Assembly (NCBI GenBank): GCA_016929815.1
Contig: JAFGIC010000466.1
Location: 1 to 12,332, forward strand
Direction of reading: 5' to 3'
Length of the DNA: 12,332 bases
From: Deltaproteobacteria bacterium
Lineage (GTDB): Bacteria > Desulfobacterota > DSM-4660 > Desulfatiglandales > HGW-15
Shown: positions 1 to 6,863 of the stretch, in pieces
Layout of the letters: each line of letters opens with the position of its first letter
Numbering within the stretch: the first letter of the stretch is position 1
Made by a program: the position numbers and the translations under genes
Notes under the pieces: generated by a model
The model's database searches: none
Seen by the model: the letters and a program-made list of their open reading frames with translations, nothing else
Told to the model about the DNA's origin: nothing

Positions 1-775
1 CTTCATACCCATCCCCCTGGGATTTGCCCCCTATTTTTGAATATTCGTAGGTCAGAACAGCGGAGAAGATGTCAGACGGGGTAAAACCCAGCTTGAGCCT
101 TACCGACCTGTCATCGGCATCACTGAGGCCGTTGGATGCATATCCGTCCCGCACCGTGGAGATAAACGCAGCACGTACGGCCCATGCGTCGTTTATGGGT
201 ACGTTTATCATTCCCTGGGTATTCACAAGCTTGTAATTGCCCAGCTCTAAAGAACCCGAGGCCTTCACTTCTTCCGTGGTCGGATTATTGGAAATCATAT
301 TAACAACGCCGCCTGAGGAATTGCGGCTATACAGGGTGCCCTGGGGGCCTACGAGGACCTCTACACGCTGCATATCATAAAGGCCTGTGGTGCCCACTCC
401 CCAGCTGTTGCTGAAGGAGCCATCCACGGTAACCGCTACCTGAGAGAAGGAATCTCCAGGCATTTCATCATTGTCCATGCCGCGGATGATAACCGTCATT
501 TCCTCTCCAACCGGCTGGACCAGGGCTGATGAAATATTTCTAAGCGCTTCATCGAGATCGACCAAACCCATCTCGGTTAATTGATAACCCTGAATTACCT
601 CCACGCCGGATGCAACCTTCTGGAGGTCCTGCTCACGTTTCTGGGCGGTTACCGTAATCTCCTCAAGGGTGAATTCATCCGATCCGGTCTCCTGGGCCAT
701 TACCCATGGAATCCCTGTAACAGCAATCCCAATGGCCAGAAATACTGAAAACACAACGATAAATGTTTTTTTCAT
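1..775 (-). CDS. TonB-dependent outer-membrane receptor, N-terminal part (cut by window edge)
   Basis: This is the first 258 codons of an outer-membrane receptor that would import a ligand using TonB energy; the rest lies beyond base 1. It reads ATG at 775 and stays open to the edge. A Shine-Dalgarno AAGGAGG lies at 783-789, 7 nt upstream. A signal peptide covers about residues 1-27 (MKKTFIVVFS..., cleavage after VMA before QETG). A TonB-box-like EEITVTA follows, then the plug domain with its typical RVEVLVGPQGTLYSRNS motif near residues 138-153, then the first barrel strands. It aligns without gaps to the receptor at 3893-6112. I count about 32 differences in the 231 residues after the signal peptides (about 86% identity), while the signal peptides themselves differ. 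It is therefore a tandem paralog. The ligand is unknown; the plug style resembles receptors often annotated as iron-complex or organic-compound receptors. Confidence 0.93.
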   Translation of the reverse strand, partial: MKKTFIVVFSVFLAIGIAVTGIPWVMAQETGSDEFTLEEITVTAQKREQDLQKVASGVEVIQGYQLTEMGLVDLDEALRNISSALVQPVGEEMTVIIRGMDNDEMPGDSFSQVAVTVDGSFSNSWGVGTTGLYDMQRVEVLVGPQGTLYSRNSSGGVVNMISNNPTTEEVKASGSLELGNYKLVNTQGMINVPINDAWAVRAAFISTVRDGYASNGLSDADDRSVRLKLGFTPSDIFSAVLTYEYSKIGGKSQGDGYE

Positions 776-1096
776 TGAATTTCCTCCTTTGTTACATTGT
801 TGTTTACGCATGGTCCCGGCCCGGCGTTCGGAACCGGCAGAGACGGTTAATATTTCAATCACATCGCAATATGAAATTACGATGGGGATTGGCCAGGGCG
901 TGATAATGAATAAAGAGAATGAAATTTATTGATAAAGATTTTAAAAGACAAAATATGGTTTCAATATGTATTGTTATGAATGTATATAATTCATTATTAT
1001 GGATAAAATATGACAGGATTATATATTTATTATGTTATTTGATCTTTTCTTACAAAAGGAGGGGCAGTTTTTCCGGTAAGATTGAGCCGTCGTTTT
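776..1096. other. AT-rich intergenic region and leader of the 1-775 receptor
   Basis: No credible gene is seen here. The half near 900-1070 is very AT-rich and probably holds the minus-strand promoter of the receptor at 1-775, but I find no convincing -35/-10 pair. The best I see is TTGAAA (964-959) with TAAAAT at a short 15-nt spacing. Between that area and the start codon are a stem CATCGCAAT (862-870)/ATTACGATG (876-884) with one mismatch, and a GC-rich imperfect hairpin near 821-837. The GC-rich hairpin has no T-run after it. No obvious intrinsic terminator is seen for the upstream minus-strand gene ending at 1097. Confidence 0.5.
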
Positions 1097-3733
1097 TTAC
1101 GGCATCCTGTCGGCCGTTTTGAGCGCCAGTTTCAACTTCTCAACGCTCTGCGCCGATCCTGTGAATACATCATCGGGAAACCTGTAGCAGCTTAGGATGC
1201 CATTCAGGATCTCCGTTTCCATGTAAGAGTTTACCGCCATGCCTGCAAGATATTGAAGGCGCAGGTTGCGATCCGTGTTGATCTGTGCGTTCTCCATCCA
1301 CTTCTTCATGTCAACCGCGCGGCCCGCATATGTGGCCAGCAGTGAGATCGCAGGGTCCCCCCACATGTTCGGCCTCCATGTTCCGCTTATAATATCGGCC
1401 CCAAAGCCCACCTCTATCAGTGATTGTCTCACACGGGAGTATTCAGGACTGTTCAGACTGTCATGCAGGGAATCCAGGTCAATCAGGGTCGGTTCAACCT
1501 GGCCCAATAGAACCGCATCAAAGCCCTCACCTTCAAGGTCATTGCTGAAGAGCATCCCATTGGGGAATACCTGGAAAAATGTCGCTATCACACTCTTTAT
1601 CGTCTCATTGTCGCTCTCGTAAAGAGGTATCCACAGGCTCATTACGCCTCCAGGCTTCAGATGCTCCTTGCACATGCGGTAATATTCGACGGTATTAAGA
1701 GCGGCGCACCCCTTGACCCATGGATCAATCGGATCGGAGGTGATTATGTCGAATTTCGCATCCTTGGGCAGCGTGCGGATATAATGCCGTCCGTCGTCAT
1801 ACACCATCCTGACCTCTTTCCCTTCCACCATGTGGGGGTTCTCTTTGTCTATTCCGTCAACTATATGATAGTTCTCTTTCCCGAACATGGGTGTTACTAC
1901 CTTTGGAACCATCGGTTCAATATCACATATGGTTATCCGTTCAATATACGGGTAGGGGATAAAGGAGCCCGCCGTAACGCCTGCGCCGCATGCAACCACC
2001 AGGACATCCTTAACATCATCAGGATTTGACCTGGCCAGTGCGGACAGGTGCCCAAGCATCCGCTGGAGGCGCATATCCTTCGGATTGCTCGATGCCTGAA
2101 CCTTGCCTGCGCCGTGAAAGAAGAGCCAGCCGTCGGTCGATTTCGTAACAGCGACCGATACATTCATGCCTTCGCCCACATAGAGGCAGTACCGTATCTC
2201 GGACGGCCTGGAAACGAGGGGCACATCCTTTTCCTGAACAAGTCCCGGGACAACATCAGGCATCCAGGCATAAGAAAAGCGGCCGAAGGCAACAGCGACC
2301 CAGGTCACAGGGGACACGATAATAACCAGGAATATTACTATTGCCAGCGATAAAAGGACCCCTGACAGTTTCCATTTTGAAAAAGCGACGGCTGAGGCCT
2401 TCCTTTCGATTTTATTCTTTTCAATCTTTTGTATCTTAAGATACGGAGCAAAGGCCAATAGCGCGGAGAGGGATGCGAGCATTATAATAAGACGCTGTCC
2501 CCACTGGGTGCCGACCTGGGGAATAACCAGCATGCTGAAGGCCAGCGATCCAAGTATTGCGCCCATAGTGTTGGCTGCATAAATTCTGCCCACCATTCGC
2601 CCGGAATCCTGATTGGGTGCGGCCACAGACGCCAATGCCAGGGGAAAGCTTGCGCCCCACAGAATGGCCGCAGGCATCACAGCGCAGCCGGTCTTAAGAA
2701 GATCAAGCAGAAACATAAACCATGGACCATGTGCCATGGTTGTCTCAACCGGACTGCTCGGCCAATATGGTATCCTGTTTATTATCGATGCTGCCCAGGC
2801 CGCTGCAACGGCAATCAATATCTGGCATATACCGAGTGAAATACGCCCGTTTTTCACTGTTCGCGCCAGGAAGGCGCCGGCGCTGCTGCCTATGCCGAGC
2901 CCGAGGAGAAATAATGCCAGTATAATTGAAAATGTGTAAACAGTGGCGCCAAGCATCAGGGATAAAAGCCTTGTCCATATCACCTCGGCTCCCAGGGCGC
3001 ACAGGCCTGACAGGCCTATAACGATATATATGACAATCCTTGCCGGTTCCTGATGTGGAGGTTTTTCTGCCGCATCATAGGTTCCTGCCTGGTATGGGGT
3101 GCTCGATGCAAGCACCAGGGCAGCAAGTGCAACCGCCGCATTGACGGCAAACGCCGTATATGTAGCAGTAGGCATATCATGTACCCGCAGCAGATAGAAT
3201 CCCGTAAGCAGTGTCCCTGCCACGGCGCCACCTGTATTCCCCGCGTAAAAGAGACCCATCCATGAAACGCCTTCGGGCGTGGCTTTCACCCACCTTGCTA
3301 TGGCAGGGAGTGTGGCACCCATAAGTACCGTCGGCGGAAGCAGGCATATGGCGGCTATAAGCGCGCGATCTATAACGCCGTGTCCCATGAAACCCTCATA
3401 AATATCCGCCAGGAAAGGCAGACCGTATAATATCGCGATGCCGAATATCCCGATACCGAGCTCAAGAAAGGCATATATCCTTAAGGGATGATGCTGAGAA
3501 GATATCAGCCTTGGGAGAATAAGACTGCCCAGGCACATTCCTCCCATGAAGACAGCCAGCAGTACGCCTAAAGAGATTCCTGATGAACCGATCACGAGCT
3601 GCAGGAGCTGAAGCCAGACCACTTCATAGATAAGGGCCGCGCATCCGCTTCCCACAAAAAGGATGAGCAGCCAGGGGAGGTAGCGTCGCGCTTCAGAGGG
3701 GATAGTTAAGGTTTCAAAATGATGTTTTGTCAT
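1097..3733 (-). CDS. Integral-membrane protein with C-terminal spermidine-synthase-like domain
   Basis: This is a protein of 878 aa. The first ~480 residues form many hydrophobic helices in two similar halves: GCAALIYEVVWLQLL near residues 30-44 and CALGAEVIWTRLLSL near 244-259. This is the repeat style of the fused membrane/spermidine-synthase family. From about 515 the soluble part resembles aminopropyltransferases and Rossmann methyltransferases: GAGKVQAS (541-548), ACGAGVTAG (581-589) for nucleotide binding, the acidic DIEP (604-607), DDGRHY (646-651) and SDPIDPW (666-672), which carries the catalytic-type Asp. A ~120-residue C-terminal extension follows. Members of this family are widely annotated as spermidine synthase, but a true polyamine activity is not shown, so the substrate is open. 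Only a weak ribosome site precedes the ATG at 3733. It appears to be a single gene, separated from the upstream receptor by a terminator and lying between the two receptor paralogs. Confidence 0.85.
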   Translation of the reverse strand: MTKHHFETLTIPSEARRYLPWLLILFVGSGCAALIYEVVWLQLLQLVIGSSGISLGVLLAVFMGGMCLGSLILPRLISSQHHPLRIYAFLELGIGIFGIAILYGLPFLADIYEGFMGHGVIDRALIAAICLLPPTVLMGATLPAIARWVKATPEGVSWMGLFYAGNTGGAVAGTLLTGFYLLRVHDMPTATYTAFAVNAAVALAALVLASSTPYQAGTYDAAEKPPHQEPARIVIYIVIGLSGLCALGAEVIWTRLLSLMLGATVYTFSIILALFLLGLGIGSSAGAFLARTVKNGRISLGICQILIAVAAAWAASIINRIPYWPSSPVETTMAHGPWFMFLLDLLKTGCAVMPAAILWGASFPLALASVAAPNQDSGRMVGRIYAANTMGAILGSLAFSMLVIPQVGTQWGQRLIIMLASLSALLAFAPYLKIQKIEKNKIERKASAVAFSKWKLSGVLLSLAIVIFLVIIVSPVTWVAVAFGRFSYAWMPDVVPGLVQEKDVPLVSRPSEIRYCLYVGEGMNVSVAVTKSTDGWLFFHGAGKVQASSNPKDMRLQRMLGHLSALARSNPDDVKDVLVVACGAGVTAGSFIPYPYIERITICDIEPMVPKVVTPMFGKENYHIVDGIDKENPHMVEGKEVRMVYDDGRHYIRTLPKDAKFDIITSDPIDPWVKGCAALNTVEYYRMCKEHLKPGGVMSLWIPLYESDNETIKSVIATFFQVFPNGMLFSNDLEGEGFDAVLLGQVEPTLIDLDSLHDSLNSPEYSRVRQSLIEVGFGADIISGTWRPNMWGDPAISLLATYAGRAVDMKKWMENAQINTDRNLRLQYLAGMAVNSYMETEILNGILSCYRFPDDVFTGSAQSVEKLKLALKTADRMP

Positions 3734-3830
3734 TTGATAAACTCAATTCCATAGACAGAGTCAATTCATTATCATTCCGGCCTTCGCCGGAATGACGAAG
3801 AGACCGCAACAAGTTGTCACAAGTGTTGAG
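3734..3830. other. Short intergenic spacer upstream of the spermidine-synthase-like gene
   Basis: This stretch must hold the promoter of the gene starting at 3733 unless that gene depends on read-through from the receptor. I see no good -35/-10 pair. It contains the REP-like palindrome listed separately and a direct repeat ACAAGT at 3809-3814 and 3819-3824. The repeats are exactly 10 bases apart, so they face the same side of the helix, which would suit an operator. That is only a suggestion. Confidence 0.3.
3772..3795. repeat. REP-like perfect palindrome
   Basis: TCATTCCGGC (3772-3781) and GCCGGAATGA (3786-3795) form a perfect 10-bp stem with the loop CTTC. No T-run follows, so it does not look like an intrinsic terminator. 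The ATTCCGG/CCGGAAT core resembles dispersed intergenic palindromes common in many proteobacteria. A second, interrupted copy lies at 6684-6747 in this window, which supports a dispersed repeat. Confidence 0.75.
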
Positions 3831-3870
3831 AAAAAGAGGCCCCGGTTGTGAACCAGTTACAACCGGGGCC
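3831..3870 (-). terminator. Rho-independent terminator of the 3893-6112 receptor
   Basis: A perfect 12-bp GC-rich stem GGCCCCGGTTGT (3838-3849)/ACAACCGGGGCC (3859-3870) has a 9-nt loop. Read on the minus strand it is followed by TCTTTTT (3837-3831). It lies 22 nt after the stop codon at 3893. This is a textbook intrinsic terminator separating the receptor from the next gene. Confidence 0.93.
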
Positions 3871-3892
3871 CTATAAATTTATAAAGACAACA

Positions 3893-6112
3893 TTAGAAAT
3901 TTACTGACAGGACTGCGCCATAGGTCCTCGGGGGTCCCAGACGCATATCCCCCCTCATCATCCCGTTTTTCTGGGCATGATTTGTAATGTTCTTTACATA
4001 GCCGTTAAGCGACCATTTACCGCTGCCATGGCTGTAGTTTAAAGAGGCATCGGCCATTATAGTGGCAGGCTCTGTGTTTACCTTATCCGGATCCATGCCT
4101 GCCGGGATATTTCGTTCGTTAACCTCAAACTCGAGAAAATATTCACTTGTATAACGTACACTAATGTTGGGAGTGATCTTTCCGCCGCCCACCAGATCGA
4201 ACCTGTGTTGATAACCGGCAACAACGGACATTTCCGGTGAGTTGTTGAGCTTTTTCCCCGACGGTATGGTTTTAGGAGGAGCTAATTCAGTATTTTCAAT
4301 GCCTTGATATGTATATGTTACAAGCACTTGATCGACCTCCGCGCTTAGATAGGATAGAGAGAAATTGAGACGGTCTGCGCTGGTAATAACATAATCCGTT
4401 GAGACATCGAGCCCATATATTACTGCGTCGCCTATACCCGAACCATTATAGGTAATGGTCTCTCCATCTATAACGACATATACGGGATCGATCCCCTGCC
4501 CGACGCTGAAATTTGAATAATCATAGTAAAAGGCAGTGGCGTTAAACTGCAGCTTATTGTCAAGGAAACGGCTCTTGGACCCTGCCTGATAGGCCGTGGT
4601 CTTCTGGTCGGCGCCCCTTGATCCCCCTCCCCTGACCAGCTTGTATCCGGTGGAATAATCCACCCACAGCATCGTGTCTTCGCCTATATCATATTCAGCT
4701 CCTAATTTATGATCCGGATGGCCGGACTCCATCTCGTTATATGTTGGTTCGCCCGTCATCCTGTCCACACCGCTACTAGTTTCTTTTTCTTTGGTGTAAC
4801 GTCCGCCTGCGTTAACACGAAACGCATTCGTCACAGGAAATGTAAAGCTGCCGAAGACGGCCTTGGAATTACCGCCCTTCGATCCCCAGCTTGTTGTATC
4901 CTCCGTGCTGGGAAGATAAAAATCATCCGAATCATCACCGTTATCCGTGAAATACCATATATCTTTATGGGTGATCTTATCCCTCCATTCCCTTTCATAA
5001 TAATAGAGGCCGACAATAAATTTCATAAAGAAATCATCGGGTGATGCCATCCTGAGCTCGTAGGACTGCTCATCCTGGGGGCTGTTGAAGGTTTCCCCCG
5101 CTTCATACAGCCTGTTGCCCCGGCCCCCCATGCCAAAGGCGGGATCATCGGTCACCCACCCCGCCTGGGTGAGTTTTCGGCCAGTATCCGAAAAGGAAGG
5201 CAGGAAGGTCACGGTGCCGATGGGTGTTTTCAAATCCAGGTTCATATAGTACCGGCTGGTTTGGGTCCAGCCATGAAAGAGGTCTCCATCGGAGAGATTG
5301 GTCCATGGATCATCCACGTCACTCTCGTCTTCAAAGGCCTCAAATCCGTTCCCCTGGGACTTGCCCCCTATTTTATTGTATTCGTAGGTAAACACAGCGG
5401 AAAGGTTGTCCGACGGGGTAAATCCCAATTTTAATCTCAATGACCTGTCATCGGTGTCATTGAGGCCGTTGGATGCATAACCGTCATTTACCGAGGAGAT
5501 AAAGGCCGCGCGCACGGCCCATGCATCGCTGAGAGGGACATTCAGCATGCCTGTCATGTTCACGCGAGCATAATTGCCCAGCTCAACAGAGCCTGACGCC
5601 TGGACCTCTTCGGTGGTCGGGCTATTGGAAATCATATTGACGACGCCGCCTGCGGAGTTACGGCTGTACAGCGTGCCCTGGGGGCCTGCAAGGACCTCTA
5701 TGCGCTGCATATCATAAAGGCCGGTGGTGCCTACGCCCCAACTGTTGCTGAATGATCCGTCGACCGTTACCGCAACCTGTGAATAGGAGTCCCCGGGCAT
5801 TGAGTCGTTGTCCATTCCGCGGATGATTACCGTCATCTCCTCTCCCGCGGGGGAAACCAGCGCTGATGAGATGTTCCTGAGCGCATCATCCAGGTCGAGG
5901 CTGCCCATCTCGGTCAGTTGGTAACCCTGAATTACCTCTATACCGGATGCAACCTTCTGGAGATCCTGCTCACGCTTCTGTGCAGTTACGGTAATCTCCT
6001 CGAGGGTGAATTCATCAGATCCGGTCTCCTGGGCCTTTACTGACATGACATCAGCAAGGGAGAAGCAAAGACCCAATGACATGGTGAAAAGGAATACGAG
6101 AATCTTTTTCAT
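3893..6112 (-). CDS. TonB-dependent outer-membrane receptor, complete
   Basis: This 739-aa receptor is expected to form a 22-stranded outer-membrane barrel with an N-terminal plug and to import a ligand using TonB/ExbBD. ATG at 6112 has AAGGAGG (6121-6127) at 8 nt. A signal peptide covers about 1-27, ending VKA before QETG. A TonB-box-like EEITVTA lies near 38-44. The plug covers about 45-170 with the motif RIEVLAGPQGTLYSRNSAGG (137-156). The remainder is barrel with alternating aromatic strands and ends AVLSVNF; the terminal Phe is the usual outer-membrane insertion signal. Two acidic loops, DESDVDD (262-268) and DNGDDSDDF (~390-400), may bind cations or be extracellular. Length is normal. 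It has its own promoter candidate and structured leader upstream and a strong terminator downstream, so it is probably monocistronic. The ligand is unknown. The paralog at 1-775 is about 86% identical over the shared mature part. Confidence 0.95.
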   Translation of the reverse strand: MKKILVFLFTMSLGLCFSLADVMSVKAQETGSDEFTLEEITVTAQKREQDLQKVASGIEVIQGYQLTEMGSLDLDDALRNISSALVSPAGEEMTVIIRGMDNDSMPGDSYSQVAVTVDGSFSNSWGVGTTGLYDMQRIEVLAGPQGTLYSRNSAGGVVNMISNSPTTEEVQASGSVELGNYARVNMTGMLNVPLSDAWAVRAAFISSVNDGYASNGLNDTDDRSLRLKLGFTPSDNLSAVFTYEYNKIGGKSQGNGFEAFEDESDVDDPWTNLSDGDLFHGWTQTSRYYMNLDLKTPIGTVTFLPSFSDTGRKLTQAGWVTDDPAFGMGGRGNRLYEAGETFNSPQDEQSYELRMASPDDFFMKFIVGLYYYEREWRDKITHKDIWYFTDNGDDSDDFYLPSTEDTTSWGSKGGNSKAVFGSFTFPVTNAFRVNAGGRYTKEKETSSGVDRMTGEPTYNEMESGHPDHKLGAEYDIGEDTMLWVDYSTGYKLVRGGGSRGADQKTTAYQAGSKSRFLDNKLQFNATAFYYDYSNFSVGQGIDPVYVVIDGETITYNGSGIGDAVIYGLDVSTDYVITSADRLNFSLSYLSAEVDQVLVTYTYQGIENTELAPPKTIPSGKKLNNSPEMSVVAGYQHRFDLVGGGKITPNISVRYTSEYFLEFEVNERNIPAGMDPDKVNTEPATIMADASLNYSHGSGKWSLNGYVKNITNHAQKNGMMRGDMRLGPPRTYGAVLSVNF

Positions 6113-6144
6113 TTCAATTGCCTCCTTTTTTATATAGTTGTTAT

Positions 6145-6285
6145 AAAAATCGCGCCGGATTTTCCGGTGCGCCTAACGCGTGTACAGCCGGATAGGCCGT
6201 CACATCATAGAGTTGAAGGCCTAATGGGTATTTCCAATAGTAATAAATCTATATTAAGAAAAATGGATACAGTTTGTTGTGTATC
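6145..6285 (-). promoter_or_regulatory. Structured 5' leader of the receptor gene; possible attenuator
   Basis: On the minus-strand transcript three stems occur in order: GATACA/TGTATC (6280-6285 with 6266-6271), TAGGCC/GGCCTA (6218-6223 with 6193-6198) and a GC-rich stem CGCACCGGA/TCCGGCGCG (6163-6171 with 6151-6159). The GC-rich stem has an AAA loop and one mismatch, and is followed by ATTTTT (6150-6145). This last element has the form of an intrinsic terminator, 33 nt before the start codon. TCCGG at 6192-6188 could pair instead with CCGGA at 6167-6163 and so act as an antiterminator arm. I do not recognise a known riboswitch; the conserved B12-box sequence is absent. Confidence 0.45.
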
Positions 6286-6341
6286 GGTTGCCGTTTAAAG
6301 TAAAACTGATTAAATTTTTTATTTATTAAATTTTATAATGT

Positions 6342-6370
6342 ATTAAATAAAATACCCTTACGGTTGTCAA
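6342..6370 (-). promoter_or_regulatory. Sigma70-like promoter for the 3893-6112 receptor
   Basis: Read on the minus strand, TTGACA (6370-6365, perfect -35) is followed after 17 nt by TTTAAT (6347-6342, five of six to TATAAT) in AT-rich DNA. Transcription would begin near 6335 and give an untranslated leader of about 220 nt before the ATG at 6112. Confidence 0.55.
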
Positions 6371-6683
6371 GTAAAATATGTGTAAATTATGAACAAAATG
6401 CGTTGATGCCTGCTCGATAATAAATCCCAAAAGTGATCCTCTTAATAGGCTATTTCATGCGGCATTGATTACAAGATATTAATTTTGCTAGTTACAACAA
6501 GGATAACACCCATATTCGCCCTTAAGGTACATTCAAAATTTAATCATACTTTCGAGATGTTATAATCATAAATATGGATTGCTACGGTGAGGCAGTTAAA
6601 ATAATATGAATCCGGTAACAGGTGTTTTCCGATACAAACTGTAAAACTTTGAATCATATATATCGTAACGTATTTTTAATGCT

Positions 6684-6747
6684 GGAATCCGGCCATTCGA
6701 CAAGCTCATGGTCCTGAGTTTATCGAAGGAACTTCGCCGTAATGACG
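6684..6747. repeat. Nested REP-like palindromes
   Basis: The outer parts TCCGGCC (6688-6694) and TTCGCCGTAATGACG (6733-6747) match the two halves of the palindrome at 3772-3797, with one change in the right half. Between them, at the loop, sit 38 bases that form a second palindrome: CCATTCGACAAGCTCA (6693-6708), loop TGGTCC, TGAGTTTATCGAAGG (6715-6729). The inner motif TTCGACAAGCTCA is itself a common dispersed repeat in bacterial genomes. The arrangement looks like one repeat inserted into another. Confidence 0.65.
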
Positions 6748-6775
6748 ACTCGCGGCAAGACTTGATGAATTAAAC

Positions 6776-6817
6776 AAAAAAAAAGGGCAGCACAGCCCTC
6801 TGGGTTGTGCTGCCCTA
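6776..6817 (-). terminator. Rho-independent terminator of the OYE-like gene
   Basis: AGGGCAGCACA (6784-6794) pairs with TGTGCTGCCCT (6806-6816). The stem can be extended inward through a G-T wobble and CCC/GGG to about 15 bp with a 3-nt loop. A run of nine A (6776-6784) gives a strong T-run on the minus-strand transcript. The short ATTTT after 6816 could allow weak termination in the other direction. It lies about 50 nt beyond the stop at 6864. Confidence 0.93.
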
Positions 6818-6863
6818 TTTTATTCTGTTGATTTAAAAAATACCTGTATTTTAATTTAACGCA

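Larger units (their letters stand above)
6113..6863. other. 750-base gene-free region between receptor and OYE-like gene
   Basis: No protein or stable RNA gene is recognised. From left to right it holds the receptor's ribosome site (6121-6127), leader stem-loops (6151-6285), a promoter candidate (6342-6370), AT-rich sequence without identifiable signals (about 6375-6680), a nested palindromic repeat (6684-6747) and the terminator of the gene ending at 6864 (6776-6817). The roughly 300 bases from 6375 to 6680 show nothing I can name. They could contain upstream regulator sites. Confidence 0.6.

Noticed and set aside
669..932. A plus-strand 87-codon open frame over the receptor start
   Set aside because: It is antisense to a clear signal peptide and start region and shows no protein-like features.
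919..1122. A plus-strand 67-codon open frame in the AT-rich gap
   Set aside because: It lacks a properly spaced ribosome site, has biased AT-rich composition typical of non-coding DNA, and runs into the end of the well-supported minus-strand gene.
3772..3795. A possible terminator at the 10-bp palindrome
   Set aside because: No T-run follows on either strand, a strong terminator already lies next to it, and it matches a dispersed-repeat form.
6113..6340. A cobalamin riboswitch upstream of the TonB receptor
   Set aside because: The conserved B12-box sequence could not be found; only generic stems and a terminator-like hairpin are visible.
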